This document shows, one piece after another, positions 1-8,647 of a DNA stretch of 64,000 nucleotides. Position 1 is the first letter of the stretch. Each line of letters opens with the position of its first letter. Position numbers and translations under genes: made by a program. The stretch is taken from NCBI GenBank assembly GCA_963807775.1, contig CAWECY010000004.1, forward strand, positions 310,001 through 374,000. The letters run 5' to 3'. The notes under the pieces are model-generated. The model was not told the origin of the DNA. It ran no database searches and saw only the letters and a list, made by a program, of their open reading frames with translations. Source of the DNA: Bog-473 sp963807775. Its GTDB lineage: Bacteria; Actinomycetota; Acidimicrobiia; Acidimicrobiales; RAAP-2.

Positions 1-96
1 AGCACGTACGCGGACAACGACCCGGCCGGGGCCTATTCGGTCAACGCGTTCGTCGCCGGCCTCGTGCCCTTCCTTCGCCGCATCGCCTCCCGCTGA
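1..96 (+). CDS. C-terminal end of an unidentified protein (partial)
   Basis: The window opens in an open frame that runs for 31 codons to a TGA at 94-96. The visible end contains AYSVNAFVAGLVPFLRR, an amphipathic helix-like tail. The start and most of the protein lie outside the window, and I cannot assign a family from this fragment. It is followed by a short gap and then the convergent end of the next gene. Confidence 0.5.
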   Translation, partial: STYADNDPAGAYSVNAFVAGLVPFLRRIASR

Positions 97-128
97 GCCG
101 CCGGCATGAGCCCGGGGCGACAACCCTC

Positions 129-2621
129 CTAGATGTACTCGCGTCGCCGCATGAAGACCAGGGTGGCCCAGCCCCAGATGGGCGGGAGATAGGCCGTGCA
201 GAGCCGCTCAATGAAGACGGCCGCCACGGCCTGGCTCTCGGGGATGCCGGCGCTGGTCAGCCCGGCGATCAGCCCGATCTCGATCACGCCCGCGCCACCG
301 GGCACCGGAGCCGCGCCGCCGATGATCGAGGCCAGCGTGATCACGACGATCAGGGTGGCGAAGTTCGCGTGCTCGCCCACCGAGTGCAGTGACGCGCCGA
401 GCGCGAAGGCGATCGCCACCTGGCTCAAGGCCGAGCCCGCCAGCACGTAGAAGATCTTGCGCGGCTCGGTGGCGATCACCTTGATGTCGCGCCAGATGTT
501 GACCAGGTGCGGCCGTGCCTTCTCGGTCAGCAGGCGCCGCACGCGCGGGACCAGCACCACCACGGCGCCCACGATGGCGACCAGCAGCACGACCCCGATC
601 AGCAGCCACAGGATCTTCTTGTGGTCGCCGCCGCCGCCCGTCGCCGCGTCGTGGAAGTCGCCCACGGCGAAGGGCAGGCAGATCAGGAACAGCAGGCCCT
701 TGACCACCCAGCTGGCCGTGCCGGCGATGGCGCCCGAGCTGATGGCCGACGTGGTGTCGAGGCCCTGACACTGGAAGAAGCGCACGCGCACGCCGAAGAC
801 GGCGGCATCGCCACCGACGAAGGAGGTGAACAGGTTGGAGGTCTCCAGGGCCACGCAGCGTCCGAATGGCAGCGTCCCCACCACCGCCCCGATGAGAGCC
901 CAGGCGTTGGTGACGATGGGCAACTGGCCGAACACGAAGGCCAGGGCCACCCAGCCCCAGGCGGCGCCCCGGATCACGCTGAGCGACTGCGACACGTCGG
1001 CCAGCACGGCCAAGATGCACCACAGCCCGACCAGGCTGCCGATGAGGATCAGCAGGTTGGGCCAGCTCATGCGCTTGGCCTCCACCAGCTTGGGGACCTC
1101 CACCCCGGCGTCGGCGGCCAGCGCCTCGCGCAGCGACTTGAGCATCCCCTTCTGCTTGCGCACCAGGCGGTCGGTGGCCGGGTCGAGCGTGGAGCGCTGC
1201 AAGCGGGTCAGCACCGTCTGCACGGTGTCGACATCGAGCACGCGGTGGCACGCCGCCACCGTGCGCTCGACCCCGACCACCACGGCCAGCGCCGCCACGG
1301 CGGCCGCCACGTCGCGGTCCGTGCGCGCCGCCGGCGCCGAGGACGAGGCGCGCCGGAAGTCGCGCAGAACTGGGCCGTCGTCGGTGAGCACCACCGTGTC
1401 GGGACTCAGCGAGCCGTGCGCGATGTGCGCCTGGCGCAGCGCCAGCACCGACCGCAGGCACGCGTCGAGCGCGTCGTCGGTCACGTCCTCGGCCGCCAGC
1501 CCGGAGAGGCGGCTGCCCTCGGGGAGCCGCGTGACCAGCGCGGCGTCGTGGCTGGGCCCGCACCGCCCCGCCGCCACGACCTCGGGCACACGCACGGCGG
1601 CGTGCTGGGCCAGGAAGGTCAGGTAGGCCTCGTGCTCGACCTGTTGCAGGCGGTTGAACATCAGTGTGGGACCCGAGTCGCGGAAGACGCAGAAGCGCCA
1701 GAGCTTGGTGATCCACTGGGCGTCGGCCGCGTCACGGCCGTAGACGGCCAGCTCCAGCAGCCGGCCGTCCTCGTCCAGCCCCGAGAACGCCTCCACTCCC
1801 CACTCCTGGTGCTCGACGGCGGCCAGCGCGCGCACGTCCACGCCGAGGTCGCGCACCGCCGCGGTCACCTCGTCGGCCGAGGGCAACCCGTCGGGCGCGC
1901 CGACGATCAGGTGGCAGGCCGCGGCCGTGCCCCAGCCGAGAGCGAGGGCGCCCACCACGCTGAGCGGCAACCCGTAGCCGGCCACCACGTCCGCCACGGC
2001 GGCGAGCGCCAAGCCCAGGCCGACGAGGCGGTGCATTGGCCGGCTGAGGTAGGGCAGACCGGTCAGCGCGACCGCCACCGCCACCGCCAGCTGGATCACC
2101 GGGAAGTGAGGATCGAATCCCGAGGACTGGGACGTCGGAGGTCGGCCGGCGTTGGGCCCGACCAGTACGTCGAGTAGGAGGCACAGGCCGAGCGCCACCA
2201 CCGCAGCCAACGCCATCTGCCGCACGGCGGCCAGGCGGGGGACGAGCAGACCGACCACGACGAGGATGGCGATGACGCCGAGGGACCCGAGGAACCACAG
2301 CGCCGTGATGAGCCACCGCACGCCGGTCGGGGCCGGATGGACCAGCTGGGCCAGGTCGAGCTCGACCACCGTGTTGTGCCGGGCCAGCGGGATGCACAGC
2401 ACGACGACGAGCACGGCCAGCACCACGCGGACGGCGTCCGAGGCGCGCCGCCGGGTCCGGCCGCCGCCGTGTGGCCCGAGGACCAGGGCCCGCACCCGCT
2501 GCAGCCAGCTGTAGCGGGCGACGACGTCGTCCGCGAAGCCGCCTTCGTCGACCACCGCCGGAGGCGCCGGCGCGGTCGTGATCCCGGCAGGCGGGTCGGG
2601 CGGGGAGGTATCGGTGGCCAT
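129..2621 (-). CDS. Multi-pass membrane protein: N-terminal TM block, kinase-like middle region, C-terminal lysylphosphatidylglycerol-synthase TM (UPF0104) domain
   Basis: 830 aa. After a Pro/Ala-rich cytoplasmic start, residues about 60-245 form several hydrophobic helices. Residues about 260-500 are soluble and look like an aminoglycoside/RIO-kinase fold (a VPEVVAAG stretch, then HGSL and, further on, RDF). From about 515 the protein returns to the membrane with the multi-helix pattern of the UPF0104/LPG_synthase_TM family, including GGAAPVPGGAG near the end. Members of that family flip or modify lipids. The kinase-like loop lacks the usual HGD and N residues, so it may be a pseudokinase that binds a ligand. 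The ATG at 2621 has no clear ribosome site; a TACCGT box on the minus strand (2718-2713) may be its promoter. Substrate unknown. Confidence 0.75.
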   Translation of the reverse strand: MATDTSPPDPPAGITTAPAPPAVVDEGGFADDVVARYSWLQRVRALVLGPHGGGRTRRRASDAVRVVLAVLVVVLCIPLARHNTVVELDLAQLVHPAPTGVRWLITALWFLGSLGVIAILVVVGLLVPRLAAVRQMALAAVVALGLCLLLDVLVGPNAGRPPTSQSSGFDPHFPVIQLAVAVAVALTGLPYLSRPMHRLVGLGLALAAVADVVAGYGLPLSVVGALALGWGTAAACHLIVGAPDGLPSADEVTAAVRDLGVDVRALAAVEHQEWGVEAFSGLDEDGRLLELAVYGRDAADAQWITKLWRFCVFRDSGPTLMFNRLQQVEHEAYLTFLAQHAAVRVPEVVAAGRCGPSHDAALVTRLPEGSRLSGLAAEDVTDDALDACLRSVLALRQAHIAHGSLSPDTVVLTDDGPVLRDFRRASSSAPAARTDRDVAAAVAALAVVVGVERTVAACHRVLDVDTVQTVLTRLQRSTLDPATDRLVRKQKGMLKSLREALAADAGVEVPKLVEAKRMSWPNLLILIGSLVGLWCILAVLADVSQSLSVIRGAAWGWVALAFVFGQLPIVTNAWALIGAVVGTLPFGRCVALETSNLFTSFVGGDAAVFGVRVRFFQCQGLDTTSAISSGAIAGTASWVVKGLLFLICLPFAVGDFHDAATGGGGDHKKILWLLIGVVLLVAIVGAVVVLVPRVRRLLTEKARPHLVNIWRDIKVIATEPRKIFYVLAGSALSQVAIAFALGASLHSVGEHANFATLIVVITLASIIGGAAPVPGGAGVIEIGLIAGLTSAGIPESQAVAAVFIERLCTAYLPPIWGWATLVFMRRREYI

Positions 2622-2891
2622 GGCGGCGGCGCCGGCCGCCTACTCCCCGCGGGCGAGCGTGTCCCGCTCGACCAGCGTCTGGAACGTCAGCGGCTGCGTC
2701 CCCACGCAGCGCACGGTACCGCCACCCGCTGCCACGCTGGTGGAGGAGGGCCACCTCGGGGCGCCGCCTGAGAATCGCCTGAGGAGGAATCCGACCGCCC
2801 GTCCGGCCCGTACCCCTGTGGACCGGGCCGCCCCAGCCGCGGGATGCTCGGTACCGGACACGGAGCCGGAGCGACAGCACATGGACCACGT

Positions 2892-3869
2892 GTGACCACG
2901 ATCACCGCCGAACTGACACCGACGCCGACGGCGGGCGCCGCCCGACGTCAGGCCGCGCTCTCGCTCGGCACACTGGGTGTGGCCGCCGCCACCGGGCTCG
3001 TCCTCTACGAGGCCGTCGACTCCCTGGTCGTGCACCACGGGCTCGGCTCCACCCTGGCCGCGGGATGGGCCACCCTGGTCGCGCCGGCCTTCGTGGTGCT
3101 GGTGCTGGTCGCCGTCGTGTGCGAGCGGGTGTGGCCGGCGGAGCGCCGGCCCCTCTTCGCCCGCGGGCACGTCCAAGATGCGTGCTACTTCCTCCTCTAC
3201 GTCCTGGCCATCGCGCCGTTCATGACGTTGCTCAGCGTCGGCTCGGCCGTCATCCTCGGCAGGCACGCCCACTGGCTGCAGGCGACGTGGACGGCCCGCT
3301 GGCCGCTCTGGACCGTGGTCGTCGTGACCCTGGCGGCCATGGACCTGTGCAACTGGCTGGCCCACTGGGGCGACCATCGCATCGGCACGCTCTGGCGCAT
3401 CCACGCGCTGCACCACTCGCAAGAGGAGCTGAGCGTGCTGACGTCGTTCCGGGCCCACCCGCTCATGCACACGACCGGCTTCCTGCTGGCCACCGTTCCC
3501 GTCCTGCTCCTGACCGGCGCCCACCCGTTGGCGCCGGTGCTCATCACGGTCTACGTCTGCTTGGGCACGCTGCCGCACACCAACGTGCGCTGGTCCTACG
3601 GCCCGCTCGGCTACGTCCTCGTCAGCCCCGCCTACCACCGCGTGCACCACGACGTCGAGGGACGCCAGGGCGCCAACCTCGGCGTCGTGCTGACCGTGTG
3701 GGACGTGCTGGCCGGCTGGGCCCGCTTCCCGGCCCGGGGCAGTGCACCGTGCCCGACCGGCCTTACCGGCCGGCCCGTGCTGGTCGAGCAGGCGGCGCCG
3801 CGCCGGCGCCCGGTGCGCCTACTGGCCCGCCAGCTGGCCCAACCGTTCGGCCTCGGCGTCAGCGACTGA
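2892..3869 (+). CDS. Sterol desaturase / fatty acid hydroxylase family membrane enzyme
   Basis: 325 aa from GTG 2892; an in-frame ATG-less extension to 2844 is possible but adds only a low-complexity tail. The histidine clusters of the di-iron fatty acid hydroxylase family are in order: HWGDH, HALHHSQEE, then HRVHHD near the C-terminus, set among four or five hydrophobic helices. The enzyme would use O2 to hydroxylate or desaturate a lipid in the membrane; the substrate cannot be read from sequence. Its 3' end overlaps the convergent next gene by 11 bp, so no terminator separates them. Confidence 0.85.
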   Translation: MTTITAELTPTPTAGAARRQAALSLGTLGVAAATGLVLYEAVDSLVVHHGLGSTLAAGWATLVAPAFVVLVLVAVVCERVWPAERRPLFARGHVQDACYFLLYVLAIAPFMTLLSVGSAVILGRHAHWLQATWTARWPLWTVVVVTLAAMDLCNWLAHWGDHRIGTLWRIHALHHSQEELSVLTSFRAHPLMHTTGFLLATVPVLLLTGAHPLAPVLITVYVCLGTLPHTNVRWSYGPLGYVLVSPAYHRVHHDVEGRQGANLGVVLTVWDVLAGWARFPARGSAPCPTGLTGRPVLVEQAAPRRRPVRLLARQLAQPFGLGVSD

Positions 3870-4485
3870 AGCGCTGCGCCGCCTCGCCGCGCACGCGCCG
3901 CGCCGGCACCTTGCGGTTGGCCAGCACCAGAACCAGCACCTGGGCCGGTGCCGTCACCACCTCGCCCGAGCCGTAGGACCAATCCAGGTCGTCCGCCCGC
4001 AGCTCCACTCCGGACAGGTCGGTGCCGAAGGCGCCGGGCGCGCCGGGCGCGGCCAGGATCCCGAGGACCTGCGCCACCCGCTCCGCTGGGACGCGCCGCT
4101 CGAGCGGCACCGCCTCCACGATGTCGAGCTGGTGGATGAGGCAGTGGGTCAACGCGCCCTCGAGGCCACCACCCGGCGGCTGCCAGCCGTGCAGCACCTC
4201 GGAGCGCAGACCGGCCAGCAGCTGGTCGGTGGGCAGCGCACCGTCCCGCGCCGCCACGGTGTTCGACAACGTGGTGAAGTCGCCCCCGGCCACCTCGAGC
4301 TCCTTCATGAACGCGGGCCCGTCGTAGCGCGCCGGCATGGTCATGTGCGCCACCACCTCGCGGGTGCGCCAGCCTTCGCACAGCGACGGCGCGTCCCACA
4401 CCTCGGCCGGCGACGAGTCCAGCAGGTCGGCCAGGGCGCGGTACTCGTCGGCGATGATCCCGGCCCCGACTCCGTCGAGCGACAT
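3859..4485 (-). CDS. Maleylpyruvate isomerase family mycothiol-dependent enzyme (TIGR03083/DinB-like)
   Basis: 208 aa. The N-terminal half has the four-helix DinB-like fold typical of the family, with SLCEGWRTREVVAHM matching the C-x-GW-x-x-x-x-V-x-H signature, whose His usually binds metal. A second conserved His-containing helix follows (THCLIHQLDI). The C-terminal part resembles the MDMPI C-terminal domain. Proteins of this type use mycothiol as cofactor or only share the fold, so the reaction is not certain. It is the third gene of a minus-strand run behind the ArsR and SRPBCC genes, 32 bp after the latter. Confidence 0.8.
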   Translation of the reverse strand: MSLDGVGAGIIADEYRALADLLDSSPAEVWDAPSLCEGWRTREVVAHMTMPARYDGPAFMKELEVAGGDFTTLSNTVAARDGALPTDQLLAGLRSEVLHGWQPPGGGLEGALTHCLIHQLDIVEAVPLERRVPAERVAQVLGILAAPGAPGAFGTDLSGVELRADDLDWSYGSGEVVTAPAQVLVLVLANRKVPARRVRGEAAQRFSR

Positions 4486-4517
4486 GACGTTCTCCTTCTC
4501 CTTGGCGGCTCCGGCGA

Positions 4518-4985
4518 CTACGCCGACGTGGCGCCCGGCCCGGCCAGGGTGCCGAGATACGCCGCGAACCTGTCCAACGACGACAGGAACCCGGCCTGTG
4601 CCTCGGGCGAGGCGATGGCCTCGGGCACGTTGTACTGGCGGATGCGCACCTCGGTCCGTCCCGGTGCCAGCTCCACGAAGTCAGTTTCCACCCGCATGCC
4701 GGAGCCCGCATCGGTCCACGACAGTCGCTCGGGCGGACGCACCTCGTCGTACGTGGCGTCGGTCGGGTACTCGCTGCCGTCGGCGTCGTTGACCATGACG
4801 GTCCGGAAGGCGCCACCCGCTCGCGCCTCCACCACGAAGCGCTCCCGCGGCGCGCTGACCCCGGCCGGCCCCCAGAAGTGGGTCAGGTGGTCCGGGTCGA
4901 TCATGCACTGGAAGACCAGTGCGCGCGGGGCCTCGAAGACCCGCGTGAAGCGCAGCTCGTTCGCCGCCGTCGTGTCGTCACTCAT
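4518..4985 (-). CDS. SRPBCC / AHSA1 family protein
   Basis: 155 aa. The pattern LRFTRVFEAPRALVFQCMID, then HFWGP, then LSWTD and the final helix is the START-like fold of the Activator of Hsp90 ATPase homologue 1 (AHSA1) family, which binds small hydrophobic ligands. It overlaps the ArsR gene by 4 bp (4982-4985), so the two are co-translated. ArsR/AHSA1 pairs of this kind are common in actinomycetes; the ligand sensed or handled is unknown. Confidence 0.85.
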   Translation of the reverse strand: MSDDTTAANELRFTRVFEAPRALVFQCMIDPDHLTHFWGPAGVSAPRERFVVEARAGGAFRTVMVNDADGSEYPTDATYDEVRPPERLSWTDAGSGMRVETDFVELAPGRTEVRIRQYNVPEAIASPEAQAGFLSSLDRFAAYLGTLAGPGATSA

Positions 4986-5380
4986 GGATCGCTCCTCTTT
5001 CGTCGCCGCCGTTCAGGTGTCACCCGGGCGGACGTCCCCGCCGCCCTCCGCTGTAACTGCCGCAGGTGGGTGTCGAGCTTGTCGAAGCGCTCGTCCCACA
5101 CGCGCCGCTGCGCGCCGATCCATCCGAGGGCCCCGTCGAGCGCGTCCACCTCCAAATGGCACGGCCGGAACTGCGCGTCACGCCGCCGCGTGATCAGGCC
5201 GCTGCGCTCGAGCACCTTGAGATGCTTGGAGATCCCGGGCAGCGACATGTCGAACGGCGCCGCCAACTCGTTCACCGTGGCGTCGCCCCGCGACAGGCGG
5301 CTCACGATGGCCCGCCGGGTCGGATCGGCCAGCGCGGCGAACGCCGCATCGAGACGGTCCTCGGTCATGGTCATGCCCAT
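4982..5380 (-). CDS. ArsR-family HTH transcriptional regulator
   Basis: 132 aa. The winged helix-turn-helix is clear: ALADPTRRAIVSRL, then TVNELAAPFDMSLPGISKHL and KVLERSGLITRR. No CxC metal site is present, so it belongs to the non-metal branch usually paired with SRPBCC proteins. Gene order regulator-SRPBCC with 4 bp overlap suggests autoregulation. A set of TTAAC repeats directly upstream (5384-5418) is the likely operator and would also cover the promoter of the divergent flavin reductase. Confidence 0.88.
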   Translation of the reverse strand: MGMTMTEDRLDAAFAALADPTRRAIVSRLSRGDATVNELAAPFDMSLPGISKHLKVLERSGLITRRRDAQFRPCHLEVDALDGALGWIGAQRRVWDERFDKLDTHLRQLQRRAAGTSARVTPERRRRKRSDP

Positions 5381-5383
5381 GTA

Positions 5384-5418
5384 GTTAACCCAAAAGTTAG
5401 TTAACTGTCAAGTTAAAT
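5384..5418. promoter_or_regulatory. Candidate ArsR operator in divergent promoter region
   Basis: The AT-rich island between the ArsR gene and the plus-strand reductase holds GTTAAC (5384-5389), the palindrome AGTTAACT (5399-5406) and the perfect inverted repeat TTAACT-GTCA-AGTTAA (5401-5416). These are far from local base composition and sit next to a DNA-binding regulator gene. Assignment to ArsR is inferred from position. Confidence 0.6.
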
Positions 5419-5485
5419 ACCGGGCGGATTCTGCTACCCTTCGCCGCGGCGGATGGACCGCCTCCCACCCGACGAAAGGCACGTC

Positions 5486-6070
5486 GTGCTACTTCAGGTG
5501 ATCACCGGCACCACCAGGGAGGGCCGCTTCAGCGAGCGGGCGGCGGCCTGGGTCATGGCCCGGCTGGAGGGCCACCCGGGCTTCGACGTCGAGCTGGTCG
5601 ACCTGCGCGACCACCCGCTGCCTTTCTTCGCCGCCCCGGTCTCGCCCATCCGCACCGGCCGCGATTACAAGGACGAGGCGGTGGCCCGCTTCGGGGCGGT
5701 CGTGGACCGGGCCGACGGGTACCTCGTCTGCACAGGCGAGTACAACCACGGGTATCCCGCCGTGCTGAAGAACGCCATGGACAGCACCTTCGTGGAATGG
5801 CGGCGCAAGCCGGTGACGTTCGTGGCGTGGGGCAACGTCGGCGGGGCGCGGGCGGTTGAGCAGCTGCGCCAGGTGGCGGTCGAATTCGAGATGGCACCGC
5901 TGCGCCATGCCGTGCACGTGCTGCCCGACATCCTCATCGCCATCCGCCAGTCCGAGCACCCCGACGACCCGCAGCACTTCGCTTCGCTCGAGCCGCGGCT
6001 CGCCCTGGCGGCGGACGACCTGGCATGGTGGATGGCCGCGCTGGCCGCCGCCCGGGCCGCCGGCGAGTGA
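5486..6070 (+). CDS. NADPH-dependent FMN reductase family oxidoreductase
   Basis: 194 aa from GTG 5486, chosen because AAAGG at 5475-5479 lies six bases before it; an ATG at 5453 would add 11 residues without a ribosome site. The flavodoxin-like fold is shown by GTTREGRFSERAA (phosphate-binding loop) and the family signature CTGEYNHGYPAVLKNAMD. Such enzymes reduce FMN or quinones and azo compounds with NADPH in the cytoplasm. The divergent ArsR gene and shared operator region suggest it may respond to the same signal. Confidence 0.85.
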   Translation: MLLQVITGTTREGRFSERAAAWVMARLEGHPGFDVELVDLRDHPLPFFAAPVSPIRTGRDYKDEAVARFGAVVDRADGYLVCTGEYNHGYPAVLKNAMDSTFVEWRRKPVTFVAWGNVGGARAVEQLRQVAVEFEMAPLRHAVHVLPDILIAIRQSEHPDDPQHFASLEPRLALAADDLAWWMAALAAARAAGE

Positions 6071-6088
6071 CGAAGGAGGGATCACGCC

Positions 6089-6841
6089 ATGGATAGCCCG
6101 CTGCCGGCGCTGCACTCGTCGGTTGAGCGGCTCGGGCGGCTGGTCGGTGCCCTCGACGACGGGCAGCTGACGGCGCCCTCCTACTGCCCTGGGTGGACCG
6201 TCGCCGACGTTCTGTCCCACCTCGGCTCGGCCGGGGTGATCATGCAGCGCAACGTGACGGACGCCCTGGCCGGCACCGCCGCGCCCGACGGCTTCAACCA
6301 GTCGGTCTGGGACGAGTGGAACGCCAAGACGCCGCGGGCGCAAGCCGACGACAGCCTGGCCGTCGACGTGTCGTTTCTGGCGGTGCTCGATGCCCTCAGC
6401 AAGGAGGACCGCGTCGGCCGCTCGATCGCCTTCGGCCCCATCAGCGTCAGCCTGGAAGAGGCCATGGGCTTGCGCCTCAATGAGCACACGTTCCACACCT
6501 GGGACGTCGAGGTCATGCTCGATCCGAGGGCCGTGCTGCCACCGGCCGAGACGTCAGTCGTCGTCGACAACCTCGGCATGATCGCCAGGTTCGTGGCCCG
6601 GCCGACAGGAGACGTGCGCGACCTGCGCTTGCACACCACCGTTCCCGACCGCGACTTCACGCTGCACCTGACGGCCGACGCCGCCGTTCTCGAGGCGGGC
6701 GGCATGGGCGATCCCGACGTGATCATGCCGGCCGAGTCGTTCTGCCGTCTGGTCTACGGACGCCTGGACCCTGACCACACGCCCGTGGGTGTCGATGCCG
6801 CCGGGCAGCGCGTGCTGCGGTCGGTGTTCCCTGGTCTGTAG
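6089..6841 (+). CDS. Maleylpyruvate isomerase family mycothiol-dependent enzyme
   Basis: 250 aa with a strong GAAGGAGG ribosome site at 6071-6078. The N-terminal domain has YCPGWTVADVLSHLGS, the family C-x-GW-x-V-x-x-x-x-x-H signature, and LNEHTFHTWDVEVML supplies the second His cluster. The C-terminal 90 residues match the MDMPI C-terminal/SCP2-like domain. It is a second, full-length relative of the protein at 3859-4485. Presence of two members supports a mycothiol-making host. The specific substrate is unknown. Confidence 0.82.
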   Translation: MDSPLPALHSSVERLGRLVGALDDGQLTAPSYCPGWTVADVLSHLGSAGVIMQRNVTDALAGTAAPDGFNQSVWDEWNAKTPRAQADDSLAVDVSFLAVLDALSKEDRVGRSIAFGPISVSLEEAMGLRLNEHTFHTWDVEVMLDPRAVLPPAETSVVVDNLGMIARFVARPTGDVRDLRLHTTVPDRDFTLHLTADAAVLEAGGMGDPDVIMPAESFCRLVYGRLDPDHTPVGVDAAGQRVLRSVFPGL

Positions 6842-6849
6842 GGGGAGCC

Positions 6850-7449
6850 GTGACAACTCCGGAACGCACGGCCCTGGTCATGATCGAGTGCCAGCGCGGC
6901 GTCGTGGGCGACCTGTCGATGCTGCCCGACCTGGCCGCGCTGGCCCAGCCCACCCTGCAACGGGTCGGGCGGCTGGCGGCGGCGGCCCGCCAGGCCGGCG
7001 TCACGGTCGCGCACCTGACCTACCGGCCGCTTGCCGGCGGGCGCTCCACCAACCAGCGGTCGCCGCTCACCCGCTCGACCACGGCATCGGGCACCTGGGG
7101 GCCGGATGACCCGGGCGCGGAGGTGGTGGCCGAGATCGGGGTCGACGAGGGCGACCTCGTGTTCGAACGGCACCAGGGGATCTCGCCGGTGCACCGCACC
7201 GAGGTGCTGACCGTGCTGCGCAACCTGGGCATCGACGAGGTCGTGGTGGCGGGCGTGTCCACCAACCTGGCCGTGCCGCTGGTGGCGGTGGCCGCGTCCG
7301 ACGAGGACTTCGCCGTCACAGTCGCCTCGGACGGCAGCATCGGCGTGCCGGTGTCGCACCACGAGTCGATGCTGCGCCACAGCTTGGCCTTCGTGGCCCG
7401 GCTGGCCACCGTCGACGAACTGGTCGCCGGTTGGCAGCGCGGCGCGTAG
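6850..7449 (+). CDS. Isochorismatase-fold (cysteine hydrolase superfamily) protein with altered catalytic residues
   Basis: 199 aa from GTG 6850, eight bases after the preceding stop, so probably co-transcribed. The alpha/beta fold is recognisable: ALVMIECQ strand, a long VGRLAAAARQAGV helix, and the GVSTNLAVPLVAVAASD nucleophile turn followed by AVTVASDG. In the family the triad is Asp-Lys-Cys. Here the Asp position is Glu (E13), the Lys position appears to be Arg (FERHQGIS) and the Cys position is Ala (TNLAV). True isochorismatases also lack the Cys, but the other two changes are unusual. It may be inactive or bind a ligand. Confidence 0.75.
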   Translation: MTTPERTALVMIECQRGVVGDLSMLPDLAALAQPTLQRVGRLAAAARQAGVTVAHLTYRPLAGGRSTNQRSPLTRSTTASGTWGPDDPGAEVVAEIGVDEGDLVFERHQGISPVHRTEVLTVLRNLGIDEVVVAGVSTNLAVPLVAVAASDEDFAVTVASDGSIGVPVSHHESMLRHSLAFVARLATVDELVAGWQRGA

Positions 7450-7459
7450 GGATCTCCGG

Positions 7460-8600
7460 TCAGAGATCGGGCCGGGGCCTGGGGCGGGCCAGCATCCGGC
7501 GCGGCAGGTCAAGGGTGGCGCGCACGTGCCGGCCGAGTCCATGGCCCGAGGCCAGGAGCACCAAGAGGATCTTGACCCGCTGGAGGCGGTCGTCGGTGAG
7601 CGCGTAGTTGAGCTGGTAGCCGGGCAGCTCGAGGTGGGCCAGGGGCCAGTCGACCGATTGCAGCCGGCGCAGGGCGTCGCCGCGCCAGCCGCGGGTCGGC
7701 AGCGGGAAGAGCGCGGGCGGTGCGTCGACGCCGGCACGGCGAGCCAACGCCAAGGCGGCGCCGGTCACGGTGAGGCAGCGACTGGCCGCGGCCACGGCGC
7801 GCGTGTGTTCCCAGTCCACCGGCGTGCCCGTGTGCGCGGCGTGACCGACGATCACGGCCAGGTCGGCGATCCAGACGAGCCGCACGAAACCGTGGTGGGG
7901 CTTGCCGGCGTGCGCGCTCAGCACGACGACCTCCTCGGCCTGGGGCAGGCCGAAGGCCGGCGTGCCCGCGCAGTCGATGGGTCGGCGGGCCGCCCACAGC
8001 GCGTCGGGGTCGAGCGCGGTCACCCGTTGCGACGCGCCCTCGAGCCCGTAGTGCAGCTCGAGCGAGAGCGACGGCACGTCGGGGTGGGTGAGAACGGTGT
8101 CGTACAGGTCGCTGCCGCCCGGGCGCACGACCTGCCACCCCGCCGCGTCGAGTGCGGCCAGAGCCCGGGGGTGCTCGGACGCGCGGCAGCAGGAGGTCGA
8201 TGTCCTCCATCGGGCGGAGCCCGGGCTCGGGGTAGCGGTCGGCCACGGCGGGGCCTTTGAAGACCACCGGCTCGAGGCCGGCGTCGGTCAAGGGGCGCAC
8301 GGCCAGCGCCACGGCGCGCGGGATGAGGAGGAGCGCCTCCATCTTGAAGGCGTCGACGGCGCCGCCGAGGACGGCGCCATCGGGACCCAGCGCATCGAGC
8401 GCGTCGGCGGCGCCGAGCGCCCGCCACAGGAGCGGGCCGATGCGGTGGTCGGTGGCGGCGGAGACGGCCAGGCCGACGTCGGCACCGCCGTCGAGGGCAC
8501 GCCACACGGCGGCCGGATCGGGATCGGGGCGGCAGGCCGCCCAGAGGAGCTGGGCCGTGTGCTCGGTCACGGCCGTCGGGTCCGGGGCCGGGGCGCTCAC
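7460..8600 (-). CDS. Nucleotidyltransferase family protein (PF14907-like), one frameshift
   Basis: About 379 aa if one extra base near 8180-8187 is ignored. The N-terminal part from GTG 8600 carries VVFKGPAVADRY and RPMEDIDLLLPR, the KG and DxD signature of the uncharacterised nucleotidyltransferase family. Reading then shifts frame within a GCGCG stretch and continues as EHPRALAALDAAGW and the helical C-terminal half (HAGKPHHGFVRLVWIADLA). Relatives often lie beside HprK-like kinases and PqqD-like proteins in peptide-modification clusters, and that is the case here on the opposite strand. The nucleotide donor and acceptor are unknown. Confidence 0.75.
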
Positions 8601-8647
8601 CCGCTCATCTTGCCGCCGGGTGGCAGGCGACCTGGTCATATTCCGTC

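Noticed and set aside
2105..2125. tRNA-like GATCGAATCC string
   Set aside because: Lies inside a well-supported coding region and no cloverleaf can be built around it.
507..2177. Very long open frame on the plus strand opposite the membrane protein
   Set aside because: Composition is His/Gln/Arg-rich without domain signatures; it is an antisense shadow of a GC-rich gene.
2640..2750. Short minus-strand frame ending TFQTLVERDTLARGE just upstream of the flippase-like gene
   Set aside because: Somewhat protein-like, but no start with ribosome site, no known family and strong composition bias.
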